DNA from: Pelobates cultripes
Taxonomy: Eukaryota > Chordata > Amphibia > Anura > Pelobatidae
NCBI GenBank assembly: GCA_933207985.1
Contig: OW240916.1
Coordinates: forward strand, 134,618,430 to 134,682,429
Length of the DNA: 64,000 nucleotides
Reading direction: 5' to 3'
Shown piece after piece: positions 35,616 through 48,008 of this stretch. The notes under the pieces are model-generated. The model searched no databases. It saw only the letters and a list, made by a program, of their open reading frames with translations, and was not told the origin of the DNA. A program made the position numbers and the translations under genes. Each line of letters starts with the position of its first letter. The stretch's first letter is position 1.

Positions 35616-36097
35616 TGGTTTAACCCCTTAAGGACTGGACTGTTTTTGCGATGTTGTACACTTGCGACCAGGCCTCTTTTTACACTTTTGTGGTGTTTGT
35701 GTTTAGCTGTAATTTTCCGCTCTCTCATTTACTGTTCCCATACAAATTATATATTGTTTTTTTCAGGACAAAAGGGGCTTTCTTTACATACCATTATTTA
35801 TATAATCTCATGTAATTTAATTTAAAAAAAATTACTTTTACTTGAAAAATCTTTTACTCATCTACAAAATCAAATGAAAAAAAACTGCTAAATAGATTCA
35901 AAATTTTGTCCTGAGTTTAAAAATACCCAGTGTTTATGTGCTTTTTTGCTTTTTTTTTTTGCAAGTTATAGGGCTATAGGTACAAGTAGGATATTGCGGT
36001 TTCAAAACATACATTTTTTAAATTTATCAATAGTGACATTGTAACACTATTATCTGTCATAAATCTCTGAACAACACCCCACATGTACATATTTTTT

Positions 36098-36322
36098 TTA
36101 AAGTAGACAACTCAGGGTATTCAATATGGGGTATGTCCAGTCTTTTTTAGTAGCCATTTAGTCGAAAACACTGGCCAAAGTTAGCATTCATATTTGTTTG
36201 TGTGTGAAAAAAGTAAAAAACTAAATTGAACGTTAATTTTGGCCAGTGTTTGTGACTAAGTGGCTACTAAAAAAGACTAGACATATCCCATTTGCAATAC
36301 TTTGGGTTGTCTTCTTTTGCAA
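36098..36322. repeat. Palindrome 1 of the large element (arms about 85 bp)
   Basis: The arm at 36,117-36,182 (with GTCTTTTTTAGTAGCCA) is matched by the inverse at 36,232-36,300 (TGGCTACTAAAAAAGAC). Identity is high but imperfect, and the loop is about 45 bases. Confidence 0.8.
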
Positions 36323-37934
36323 ATGGTATGCCATCATGGGGGTAATTCTCATTCCTGGGCTACCATACGCTCTCAAAAGCAACGTAACCAACCTGGCCTT
36401 TTTCTTTTTTTTTGTTTAATATCATTTTTATTGTGTTTTCAAGAAGGATCATCAAAACAAGGGGTACAGAAGAGACAAGGGAATTGACATAGTTATAACA
36501 TAGTGGGGTTCCGTCGAATTATACATAGTTATTAATTCAAACCTTTTTGTTTGCGTATCCCTGTCTTATGCTGACGAGTTCAAAGGGTATAGTGGTGGGT
36601 AGGATGGGGGAGGATGGAAACCTAGGGAAGGGGAGGTGGGTGGAAGGGTACTGGGTGGGGTGGTATCCTGTCGCTACCTCTCTGCAATGTGGTTTAGATT
36701 TCTCCGGCTGTTGCTGTAAGACCTGTCCTACTTCCGTATACGGCATGTCTAAGTGCTCTCGCTGCAGGTGTTCATGGGTGTGGTCCCTGCGAGGGGGGTC
36801 TTCCAATAGTTAAGCCAGGGTTCCCAAGTTTTGGAGTATTTGTCCCTCTTGCCCTGGGTTGCCCAGTGAATCTCCTCTAGTTCTCTAGTCCTTTCTACCC
36901 GTTGGACCCACTGATCTCTAGAGGGTGTTTGTGTTTGTCGCCAGAGCATGGGGATCAGGGCATTGGCCTCTCCTCTGAGAATGTTCAGAAGTTGCTGTTT
37001 ATACAGGTCTGTCAGAGTCCGGGGCCACCCTAGTAGTACTTGGGAGGGAGATATTTGTGCTCTCAGGGGTAGGAGTTTCTTAATGTTTGCAAGTATAACG
37101 TTCCAGAACGGGGCTATGTTCCTGCATCCCCACCATATATGTTCCATGTCCCCCTCTGCTGCCTCGCACCTCCAGCACTGGTCGCTAACTGTGGGCCAGT
37201 AGGTATGGAGTAGAGCTGGTGTTCTGTACCATCTGGTGACCCTTTTGTAAAATGTTTCTTTGCGGGCTATGCTAAGTGGGGCTTTCATCCCCGGGCTCAT
37301 GATATGTGACCAGTCACCAGTTGTCATATGTATGTGAAGTTCCCTCATCCATTTTCGTTGGTATGAGGGTCTGGGTACGTCACCAGTTTCTGTTTGGAGG
37401 AGGCGGTAGATGGCCGACAAGGGCCGTTTAGTTTTACTGCCCTGGGTGCATAGAGATTCAAATGGTGTCTTGTCCCTTTTTTTCCATAGCGGGAGAACCG
37501 AGTGGGTCAGGAAATAGGTTAACTGGGCTCTAGCCATAGTATCTAGTAGTGTCTCTCGGCTGCAAGGCTTTGGGAAGATCTTTATTTTTGGTGGGTTGTC
37601 CCTGACAGGACTGCCGCTACCTCTGGACAGGCGTTCGCAGTGACTCGGGTTAGAGTGGCGCTTCCATGTCCATTTTGGAAATCTGGGTTGTTAGCTAGAG
37701 GGAAAAACGGGGATAGTCCGGGGGATAGTCCCCAATCCTCTCTGTGCCTCCTCCATGTCCGGAGTGTGTTGTGGATAAGTGGATGGTGTGTTGGGGAGAG
37801 TTTTGTGAGCTGGCATGTCTGCCAGGGAAGCGTGTGGAGGGGCATTGTCGCAAAACTCTGGTCTAGTTTGTACCAGGCTTTTGTTTTGTCCACATTATTT
37901 GATTCCTTAACTCGCGTGAGTAGGACTGCTACAT

Positions 37935-37951
37935 AATATTTGTACAGATGG
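37935..37951. repeat. Target-site duplication of the nested retrocopy, left copy
   Basis: The 17 bases AATATTTGTACAGATGG occur here and again at 39,613-39,629. They bracket the retrocopy and belong to the LINE ORF2 sequence. Confidence 0.9.
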
Positions 37952-39612
37952 AGACAGCCCGGCTAAAGTCTCTCAGTGACACAATTGACAAACTGAAGAA
38001 TGAAGTTCTAAAGGAGACAGTCTTCCAATGTACTGGAGCAAATGTCCCAACACATTTTGCCACGTTTCCTTCCTCTGCCTTCATTAAGGCCAAAGAAGAG
38101 AAGAAAGAAGACACAGTATACATTGGCAAAGTGGTTCTCCCTTGTCAGCCAGGGCATGGCGAGCTACACCGGCTTGTGCTGACCCCAGAACAACTAGAAG
38201 ATTTGCATGGCAGATTGATCCGTTAAGAGCATATTTACAGGCCTTGTTTGGGCTTTGCCTCTCACTGGCCAAAGAGTTGATGTATTGGTCTAATCGGTGC
38301 GATCTGAAATATGATGCCCACATAAAGTACATCTCTCGGTCTTCCATCCTCGTACTGTCCATGGATGCTTATTTTATTACTTCCTGTAGATCTCTATAGC
38401 AATGGCGGGATTGTTTCTTTTACAACCTGGTCAAGTGATAAAGGCCATCTCTCAGTTGAGGTTTGAGTTAACTTACAGGAATAGCTCTTAATGGCACTTA
38501 AAATAATAATTAAAAAAATGTATTATTCCTGCTCCGTGTTGGTGTATTATGGTATTGTCAGCCTGTATTGTCAGCATAACTAATGTACCGTAACTATTGA
38601 GCATACATTCATCCTCTTCTTCACTCTGCATTGCTTTGGTTCCCATCTACAAGAGTCAGTAGAAATCCTCCGTGCCCATATCATTGTAGTTTTAGACCGA
38701 TATCTTTCTCCCCGTGATTCGGTTACAGATGGAGGTTGACTGTGTCATGCTTCATTAACAGAGGTTATGATTTACAATGTTTTTGAAGTTAGAGGATTCT
38801 GAATGTTGTTACAATATATTTCTTCACAGTAACTTTGGCTCAAAAAAAAAGCCGATAAGAATCTTTGTTTAATTGACACTACAGTTTATTGCATAGAAAT
38901 ACAATTTGTAACTCATTAAAATACACATTTACTATAATTTTCTTCACTAAATGATAATCCTTTGTATCCAAATGATTGCTCATCTCTTGCACTTACACAC
39001 AAAATGTAATCTATTCTCCTCTCTCCTTCAGTGAGAACTGCCAGATAGGCCAGGTTACTTAAAATAAAAATAACCTAAAGTGTCTAGTTCATGCACCCCA
39101 TGTCATATTGAACTCCAAGGTGTCCAAGTTTTGCCCCTCTTACGTGGAAGGCTGAGAGATGTACTCATTAATGGCTTTAAAGCCATGGCAAACTGAGGAG
39201 TTATTGGTTGAACTTAATGCATTTTAATCATTTGCATTTTGAATGATGAAGGCTAAATTATTTCTACTGAAGGTCATGACACCAGGATCAACTCCGCTTG
39301 TTAACTGACTGGACAGCCACTAAGCACTCATTCCCCCCAGTGTCAGCATGCTTTGTTTTTCTTCTGGCAGACAAAGGGTATGGGGATTATTTAAAGAACC
39401 TTGTTGCCTTTTTACTTTTTCTGACACCTTTTTGTTACTATCTGCACCTTCTGCTAGCTGGGTTCATAAAACTCAAACTATATGAAACTGCTGTATTATG
39501 TGTAAGACAATAAATGGAACCAATTGGGTTACATATTGCATCGGTTATTAATAAAGCACTATATCATCTTCTTCCTATCTAAGGAACACCCCAATAAATA
39601 AATAAATAAATA
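37952..39612 (+). pseudogene. DCTN1: Processed retrocopy of a DCTN1-like 3' end nested in the LINE
   Basis: The insert carries a contiguous, intron-free coding tail: 37,948-38,226 reads 92 codons to a stop. The protein matches my memory of the C-terminus of dynactin subunit 1 (p150Glued): the order [31 protein letters not shown] and a final R-L-I. About 1.37 kb of presumed 3' UTR follows, with AATAAA at 39,550-39,555 and an AATA-repeat tail (39,594-39,612). It is flanked by a 17-bp duplication, as LINE machinery leaves. It is 5'-truncated and lacks the CAP-Gly and coiled-coil parts. The apparent start codon (37,948-37,950) comes from the LINE target, so it is not a native start. Confidence 0.75.
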
Positions 39613-42600
39613 AATATTTGTACAGATGGGGCAAGCCCAACCCTCCCCTCCCTGGTGAGGATGTTAATGTAGAGTATGCCAACCTCGCAGGCTTGTTACC
39701 CCATGTGTATTTTGTAAGCATGGATCGCATGCGTCGGAAGAATTCTCCCGGGAGATCGATATGCAGGGCCTGGAACATGTATAATACTTTTGGTAGGGTC
39801 ATCATTTTTATAATGTTAACCTCACCCATTAACGAGAATTGGGGTGAATCCCATTTTTTAAGGTCTCGGTCTATAGTATCTATAAGGGTAGGGAAGTTCT
39901 GTGCGTGTAGGTCTTTGATTGACGGCGTTAGGCGAATTCCTAGATATGTCAGACCTTTTCGTGACCAGGTGAAGTTGTGGGACTCTCGGATCTGGGTCTG
40001 TAAGGCCGGTGGTATGGAGTTTCCCAGGATCTCACATTTTTACGTGTTGATTTTGAAATTTGATAGTGCTCCGAATGTCTCTATTTCTGTCTGTACCTGA
40101 GTGAGTGTGTGGAGGGGGTCCGTGATGGAAAAAAGCACGTCATCTGCGAATGCAGAGACCTTCACCTCCCACCCCGGATAGCGATATCCCCTGGTTTTGG
40201 GATTGTTGCGGACAACTGTCAGGAATGGCTCTATCGCCAGGACAAACAGGAGGGGGGAAAGTGGGCATCCCTGGCGGGTGCCATTTCCTATTTAGAAGGG
40301 TGCTGATTGTTGTCCATTTACCCTTACAGCGGCTGTAGGCCCTTTGTATAGTGTATGTATCCAGTTTCTCAATTTTGGGCCTAATCCTAGATTTTCTAGG
40401 ACTCCAAATAGGTACTTCCAGTCTACCCTATCGAAGGCCTTTTCTGCGTCTATGCCTAGTAGTGTTGTTGGGGTGTTATTAGTGTTAGCTCCATGTATGA
40501 TACTTATTATTCTTGAGGTGTTGTCCCTGGCACAAAACCTGCCTGGTCAGGATGAATCAGTTTCGGCAGTAGGGGTTTAATATGGTTAGCAATCAACCTG
40601 GCTATTAGTTTGAGGTCTAGGTTGATAAGGGAGATGGGTCTGTAGCTGTCGCATGCTTCAGGGTTCTTCCCAGGTTTGGGAATAATGGTGATAGATGCGC
40701 GCAGCATTGGGGCAGGAAGAGAGGTGCCCCGTCCTAGCTCGTTTAGCATTTTAAGAAAGTGTGGTCCCAGATCCTCCGTCAGTGTCTGGTAATATCTAAC
40801 AGTTAGGCCGTCTGGACTGGGGCTTTTGCCCTTCGGCATTGTTTTAATCGCTGAGGAAAGCTCCTTATGGGAGAAGGGCTCATCTAGCACCTGAGCCGTC
40901 TCGGTCGAGACCCTGTGGGGTAGATTGGCCTTCAAGTAGTCTTGTAGATCAAGAGGGGTACCTTCCGGGGGTGTAAGGTTATAGAGATTGTGATAGAGTT
41001 CGCGAAATGCATCTGCTATGTCATTAGTGGTGTTGCGTTGTTTTCCCTGGCTATCTTTTATGCGGGTTATAAAGGATTTTTGGAGCTTGGTCTTCAGTGC
41101 CCGTGCTAGCATTTTCCCACTTTTATTACCATGCGCATAGAAAGAACATCTCGTTAACTGGACTGCCCTATGTGCTCTAAGGGACAGAAGGGATCTAAGT
41201 TCTATTCTGAGACCTGTTAGTTTGTGGAATATTTCTTGCATAGGGTTCTGTTTGTGTAATGTTTCCTGCTGCTGTATGGCTATTGTCAGGGCAATCTGCT
41301 TTTGTGCTCGTTCTTTCTTGATCCTAGATCCCCATTTAGTCAAAAGTCCCCTAATTACCCCTTTGTGTGCCTCCCATACCCATATGTCTGATACATCTGC
41401 TGTTGTGTTTTCAAGGAAGTAATTGCGGAGGGTCGCCCGTATATCCTCGATTACTCTTGGGTCATCTAGGAGGGTCTCATTAAGTCGCCATTGTGTGCTA
41501 TGTGTGGGGGAGCTTTGTAGTGATAGAGTCATGAAGATCGGGGCATGGTCCGACCATGTGATGCTACCTATGCTTGCGTCTTTTAACATGGAGAGATATC
41601 TGTGGCTTAGGAGGAACATGTCGATTCTAGAATAGCTTAGAGCGGTTTGTGAATAGTATGTGTAGTCCCTGTCTTGTGGGTGGGTTAGGCGCCAGCAGTC
41701 CATTAGCTGGTGTGCATATAGCGCATTCCCCAGTAGGGTACGTTGGTGTCGCCTTTTGTCTGTGGCGTTAGTGGTGCTGTCTATCGAGTGGTCTAGTACC
41801 ATGTTCCAGTCCCCACCCACAATCACCACTCCTTCTGCGAAGCTGTCTAGTTTGTTCAAGCATGAGCGAGCAAAGGAGCCCTGATCTGTATTCGGTGCGT
41901 ATATATTGGCCAACGTTATTTGCGTGCCTTGGCATTTCCCTTTGACAAACAAGAATCTCCCTCCTGGATCCGCTTTCACATTGGTATCTGTGAGAGCTGC
42001 TCAAGTGTTCACCAAAATCGCTACCCCTCTAGATTTACTTTTCCCATAGTTGCTATAATAAGATTGTTGGATGTGTTTAGACCTAATCCTAGGTTGTACT
42101 CCCCCACCCCCCGAGGTGCGTTTCTTGAATGAATATGATGTCTGCCCTCTGTCTATCAATCTCCTGGGCCAGCATGCTGCGTTTTTCAGGGGTGTTGAGT
42201 CCCCTCACATTTAGGGACATTAGGTTAATTTGTGCCATCATGGTAAATTAGTCGGTCGTACCGCTTCATACGGAAGTGGAGCCGCAGGGTTAGGTATGCG
42301 ACAGCTGGGGGGGGAGGGGTAGGGTGGGTAAGGGAAACCAGAAACTATATACACAAAAACGATGTAGTATCAACATATTTACAAGGAGTTGGCGCTGCAC
42401 TTGTGGAAGACGTCGTGTCCCCAAGTAAATGTTTAAGCGCCTCTCTGTGGGGGGTGAAGTTCTGTCTGTCGGGACAGGTCCTGAACAGGATAATGAAGTG
42501 AGTATCTGGGACTTACTCAAAGTGAACTATATAGTCCCCTTGAGGGGCCTGTCTCTATGTCCCTTTAAATGTACCCGGTTCCGGGCTCCCCCGGACCACC

Positions 42601-42736
42601 TAGTGTAGCAGTAATTCGTACTTTTGGGTCTTGGGGCCTTTGTGGTCGGGATACTATAGATCAGTAGAAGTCATTGGCGGCAATGGTAACAACCTGGCCT
42701 TTTTCAATGTAAAAATATTTGACCCATATATTTGAC

Positions 42737-43042
42737 CCTGTAACTTTCAAAAAACGCTATAAAACCTGTACATGGGGGGTACTGTTATACTCGGGAGACT
42801 TTGCTGAACACAAATATTAATGTTTCAAAACAGGAAAATGTATCACAACAATTATATCATCAGTAAAAGTGCTGTTTGTGTGTGAAAAATGCAAAAAAAG
42901 TCACTTTAACTGACAATATCATCACTGTGATATGTTTTACTGTTTTGAATCACTAATATTTGTGTTCAGCGAAGTCTCCCGAGTAAAACAGTACCCCCCA
43001 TGTACAGGTTTTAGGGTGTCATAGAACGTTACAGGGTAAAAT
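42737..43042. repeat. Palindrome 2 of the large element (arms about 110 bp)
   Basis: ACCTGTACATGGGGGGTACT with TCGGGAGACTTTGCTGAAC on the left arm is answered by the inverse on the right arm (42,928-43,042). The loop is about 75 bases. Confidence 0.85.
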
Positions 43043-43129
43043 ACAGTGCTAGCAAATTAAATTCTCTGGACTTTCGGCCTGGGTTGGCAGGCAGGTCCCT
43101 CAAATTGCAATCAATAAAATTACTTAATG

Positions 43130-43318
43130 TAAAAATATTACATAAATACGCACGTAGAATTTAAATATATATGCATATTTATATATTTGAAGTCTACGTG
43201 TATATTTATATAATTATTTATGTAATTTTGTATATGGACATATGTATATTTCGTATTATTTTTATTTATTTATATATACATAGATATATATATACAATTT
43301 CATTCTAAGTGTATTTTG

Positions 43319-43362
<44 letters not shown>

Positions 43363-43880
43363 CTATCAAAATACAGTTAGAATAACATTTCATATAGATA
43401 TATATATTTTTGAAATTTTTATTATTTTTACATGTTTTTATTTAATTTAAATTACTTATTATTTATATTTTATAATAATATTTATATACAATATATATAG
43501 TTATTATTTATATTATATATATACGTGTGTAATTTAATTATACGTGTATTTTTATATTAATATATGTACATATTAATATAAAAATACACTTAGTATGACA
43601 TATATATGATATATAGACATATATTATATAAATATAATATATGTCTATATATCATATATATATATATACACATATATAATTTTTAGTTTTTTTTATTAAC
43701 ATTAACTTTAATTTTTATTTTACACTAGCAGGGAGACTGCCTGTCAGCACAGGCAGTCCCCCTACAGGCAGACACATGGACACCTATTGTGACCATGTGA
43801 TCGCTCTGTTGAGCGATCACATGGCCACAGGGGTCCTAATCCGCCATGGGGAGACTGTCTGGGCTGCAGGCAGTCTCCCC
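43130..43880. repeat. Further palindromes of the large element, AT-rich, then a GC-rich hairpin
   Basis: Four successive inverted repeats occupy 43,130-43,260, 43,290-43,400 (centred on an (AT)n run at 43,325-43,361), 43,540-43,670 and 43,735-43,880. The last contains a perfect hairpin, CATGTGATCGCTC (43,794-43,806) with GAGCGATCACATG (43,811-43,823), nested inside a GGGAGACTGCCTG-type arm pair. Confidence 0.75.
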
Positions 43881-44084
43881 ACACCGGGAGTAACGCCGAT
43901 CGCCGCCGGGGAACAATGGCGATCGGGTAAGTACATTGGACCGTTAGGATGGTTCAGGAGCATCACCGATCGGCAACGCAAAAATGCCGATGACGGTCCT
44001 AAACCGTCCTCGGTCATGAAGGGGTTAATATGAATTTTTTTATGATGTGTAGATATTTTGCTGTTGTATTGAGGCTGGTGTTAA

Positions 44085-44397
44085 AGGGACACCATAGTCA
44101 CCAAAACAACTTTAGCTTAAAGGGAAACTAAAGTGTCAGGAATCCCCCTACCTCTCCCCGTGGTGCAGAAGGGGTTACACACACAGATAGCTCCTGCAGG
44201 GTCTAGCAAGCTATTAATAGAGCAGGAGATAAGAAATTCCAAGTTAAACAGAATTTGCAATAAAGGAAGTGTAAAGATTAGATGACTCTTTACAGGAAGT
44301 GTTTAGGAAGGCTGTGTAAGTTCCATCAGGGAGGCATAGGGCTGCACAAATAAAGTGATTTAACTCCTAAAAATGCTTTGGTAACTATAATATCCCT
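44085..44397. repeat. TTAA-bounded miniature element
   Basis: TTAA flanks at 44,081-44,084 and 44,398-44,401. The ends are AGGGACACCATAGTCACCAA and TTGGTAACTATAATATCCCT, clearly inverted. It stands only 60 bases from the right end of the large palindromic element. Confidence 0.65.
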
Positions 44398-44401
44398 TTA
44401 A

Positions 44402-45500
44402 GCTTTCAGGGTTAGTGGCAGCTAGTAATATGTAGCAACAGGAAACCATTTGCAAAGTGCTAGTTAGTGGCTACCTTAAAGAATAGAAGCTGTTAGCCAC
44501 TACTTAGAAGCTGAATTTAAGTAACAGCACAAGGTAACTCTCTGTTGATAATGGTGAAATTAACTACTTGCCAAAAGTATCGACATGCATTTTATTTTAC
44601 TAACGAGTAGTGGATGGCTGATAAAAAGTAGAGACATTGGAAATTAGCCCTCAGTCTTATTGAATGCAGTCTGGTTGAGTACAGTTGTACATTTGTATTG
44701 ATTTTTTTAAATTTTTTTATTCTGTGGTCCTATGGACCCATACCTGCATAGTTTTAATTTAATATATGGTGAATGGTTACATTAAGGATTTATACGGCAG
44801 TGATATCATGCTGTTTCTGGATGTAAATTGTCACTGTTTTTTCTGGCATTGGGCAAACTTAATATTTGTGTTTGTGGAAACATTCACTGCAAATTGTGAG
44901 TTACACTCAGAAGACACGAGTCATGTTATTACATACCACATAATCATTTATTTCTGAGATCTGAATGAAACCCATTTTATGAGATTAATATGTTTTTAAA
45001 ATATGAACAAAATTAAACCCATTGCAACTGTAACTTATTGTTGTACATTTTACAGAAATTGCTGCTATCAAATACTTATTTGACTTGTGTGTGCGCATAT
45101 AATGACGAGCCTTTATCCAGGATACTGTGCATGATTTAGACAAATGGGAGGAAAATATATCAAAAGCCAATAAATGGCCGCATTTATCCATTTACTAATT
45201 AGTATGCTAATTCAGTTTAAATTTCCTATGAGTTGGCAACTTAGCAATGCATTCATGTAAAAGGAATTTTTTTTTGCCTTGTATAGTTCATGCCATAACA
45301 AATAAGAAGCAGCAAGCATACGATTAGAGAATTCCTTTGCAACAGGAAAAGCACCACGGAGGCTTCTGGACTCGTACCAAAGCTAAATAAAAGTGTTCTC
45401 AGTAACATAAAAATAGAATAGGCTCTCATTCCAAATAAGAGTGAACAGTTTGTAACCCCTCCTTCATCCAAAATGGGTACCATACACTGCTCAATACAGC
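44402..45500. other. Intergenic DNA without a recognised gene
   Basis: AT-rich sequence with short open frames lacking domains. I see no repeat ends except the boundary of the next transposon. Confidence 0.5.
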
Positions 45501-45512
45501 AAAATATCTAGG

Positions 45513-45814
45513 ACAGTGGTTCCCAAACTTTTTTAGGTTCAAGGTGCCCTTAATATTTAAGTATTTTTCCAAGGCACCCAAAGTCAAAATTTCTAGGTTG
45601 TATATCTGTACAGCGCTGCGGCATTTGCTGGCGCTATAGTTTGATGTACAGTGTTGGTGTTTGAAGGGATACTTGCATACATTTATTGTATTTTAATACA
45701 GGGGTGTGTTTGTATGTGATGTTTGTGTTTGATTGCAGGGGTGTGTCTGAATGTAATGTTCACTTTTAAATGTGGATGTACATTTGTGTGAAGTATTTGT
45801 GTTTGAGTGAAGGG

Positions 45815-45858
<44 letters not shown>

Positions 45859-47972
45859 TTTTTTGTTTTGTAAATCTTTCTTTTATTAAACGCATATAAA
45901 ATGGGGTACAGAAGGAAAAGTATGGGAAACGTACGAATTGTTTACATCATGGGATTAATACAGCGGTAGCGTTAGTGCAGTACATTTCCAAGATAATGAT
46001 GCCTCATTTTTTAAAGTTCGTTGTTTAACAAAAGCGAAACCACCATAAATAGGTGTTATTAGGCAAACTTATGATACATGTATAACTGTAACGTAGATTT
46101 GTCAAAGTATTATGTAAGCTATTCTCATAGCCACACAGTTAGTGTTAAAGTAATATATTAGTTATTTAGTCAGGCTAGCGTGTCTAGACTACATATTGAC
46201 GGTGCATAGCTGAGGCACATAGACATTTAACCATAGTGTGCTAGGCTCTTGTGTCCAAGCAGGTAGTAACCATATATATGATCATGAGACTATTCAAGCA
46301 GGTGGCAGCGGACTAAAGAGATGCTAGGCTGACATGACTAGAGTTATACTGGCTTGATAAACAGTGAGTCCTACATGCAGTGAGAACAACAATACATGCG
46401 GATTCAAGACTCAAGTAACTAGCAAAACCTGAGTAAACGTAGCTAACATTCTTAGGTTATACTATTGAAGTGAAGTCAAGGTTAGAATAAGACTTAGAGT
46501 GTTAGTAAAGGAGTAATACTCATAAGAAAACATGGTTATGTCTGTAGCTTGGTTTAGAAGCAGTGCAGGTGAGCCACCCGATGTTCTATCAGGCATTTGT
46601 GAGCACAAAGGTTAAGAATATTTGGAGCATATTTATGTTGCTGCCGTGAGGTGTACCTGCATAATACAAAGGTCTTAGAGTGTGCACCGGACTGATGACT
46701 AAACTTTGTCTGGGCAGTGATGAAACCTCTTTCGCTGTATGTAGCCTAGACAGTTAATGAGTGGCAAAGGAGGAGTCTTAAGGAACTGTGTCACCAGTGA
46801 TCTCTGCTGGTATACCCCCGCGGCTCACATGTAATAGGAATATTTCCCTCTTTATAGTGAGGTTGGTTAAACATACTAGGCTAAGACATTATATACAGGT
46901 TAGAGCAGACCAGGCTACTGTAGATTGCAGGACTTGCTTTGAAAACAGCCAGTTCATCATGTCACCGTCAGGCGGCAGCCAGCTGTAGACGCTTAGTTTT
47001 CCACCAATGCTCCACAGATAGGCAGGAATACATCAAGTCCGGGGGTTCGTGTATATCAGTGAGAAGTGTTTCATGAGGTAGTCTCCTGAGCCCCTCTAGT
47101 CACATCCCGGGAGGTCCTCATTTGGGAGCGTTGTTGCTCGGGACACAGGGTTAGTGAGACCACAGTCAACCAATAACTTTGCTGGGCAGGGCGGCATTTT
47201 AAGCTGGGATAGTCCACTGGGGGTTGGAGGGGCGCAGGCTGATAAAGACCGCCATCCAACCCCAGGTTGACGTGAAGGCCAGCACCTGTGATCCACAGAC
47301 TTGGTGTCTCGAGGAAGCCAGGTCTTCCCTTTGTCGGGCGCCATGGGGAGCTTGGGTGGTTCGCCGCCGCCAGCAGCGTGGTCGGTGTCGTGGAGGCTTT
47401 TTCCTTGCGGCCTTCAGTCTGGGACCACCCCCTTTCCCCCATTTGACTTTTTGTGCCATCACCTCAGGGTCATAATGCTCCTGCTTGCTGCGGTCCTCCA
47501 GGTGCCTCCAGAACCTTTGGAAGAGCCTGTCAGGCATTCCAGGAAGTGATCCACCAGATTAGTGCCCTGGCTGTCATGCTGTATTTGCGTAGGCTTCTGC
47601 CACTCGAGTGCGGGCGCCATTTTGTGAGGCCTTCTCAGGTTACATGATGTGCCACGTGTCTGGAGCTTGTGGGGACCAGGATGACCCTGGCCGGTCTTTT
47701 TTTAATGCAGTGGTGTGTTTGTATGTAATATTTGTGTTAGAGTGCAGGAGTGTGCTTGTATGTTGTCCTCGTGTTTGCTTACACATACATACATACTTAC
47801 ACAGATATTCATGCACATTAACACAGAGATGCATATAACTACACAGACACACATACATACATGCACCCTGACACACACAAAGATTGATACATGCGCACAC
47901 ACACACACCATGACACAGATACAGACTGACATAAAAACACACACCCTGAGACACAGATGGGCGCACACAGAC

Positions 47973-48008
<36 letters not shown>

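Larger units (their letters stand above)
36749..42241 (-). pseudogene. LINE ORF2: endonuclease and reverse transcriptase, lightly damaged and interrupted
   Basis: The frame opens at 42,241 with the AP-endonuclease start (N-L-M-S-L-N-V-R-G-L-N, then F-I-Q-E-T-H). A 490-codon stretch (40,507-41,979) holds G-G-D-W-N, S-R-I-D and S-D-H-A-P endonuclease motifs and the R-P-I-S-L-I-N-L-D and D-Q-A-G-F-V-P-G reverse-transcriptase motifs. The catalytic F-A-D-D box lies at about 40,138-40,156. The C-terminal C-W-R-C...H...C region is in 36,749-37,537. Lesions seen are a stop and frame change near 42,000-42,050, a break near 40,507, and stops near 40,293 and 40,040. The nested retrocopy splits it after the G-L-G-L-P-H-L-Y-K-Y segment; the frame continues exactly (Y-V-A-V-L-L) on the other side. 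Confidence 0.88.
36405..42689 (-). mobile_element. L1-type LINE, 5'-truncated, with flanking 16-bp target duplication
   Basis: The target repeat CAACCTGGCCTTTTTC is present at 36,389-36,404 and 42,690-42,705. On the minus strand the element starts near 42,689, enters ORF2 at 42,241 and ends in an A-rich tail at about 36,405-36,415. Its own length is about 4.6 kb after subtraction of the nested retrocopy (37,952-39,629). A complete ORF1 is missing, so it is 5'-truncated. It inserted into the spacer between palindromes 1 and 2 of the outer element, whose sequence continues seamlessly on both sides. Confidence 0.9.
35624..44024. mobile_element. TTAA-flanked palindromic element (2.1 kb without its nested insertion)
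   Basis: The left end reads CCCCTTAAGGAC after TTAA (35,620-35,623) and the right end CATGAAGGGG before TTAA (44,025-44,028). Removing the L1 and one target repeat leaves about 2.1 kb. That remainder is made largely of serial palindromes: 36,098-36,322, 42,737-43,042, 43,130-43,260, 43,290-43,400, 43,540-43,670 and 43,735-43,880. No transposase frame is present. The end sequence matches the 72-bp elements at 6,868 and 14,227, so it belongs to the same piggyBac-like family or borrows the same ends. Confidence 0.7.
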
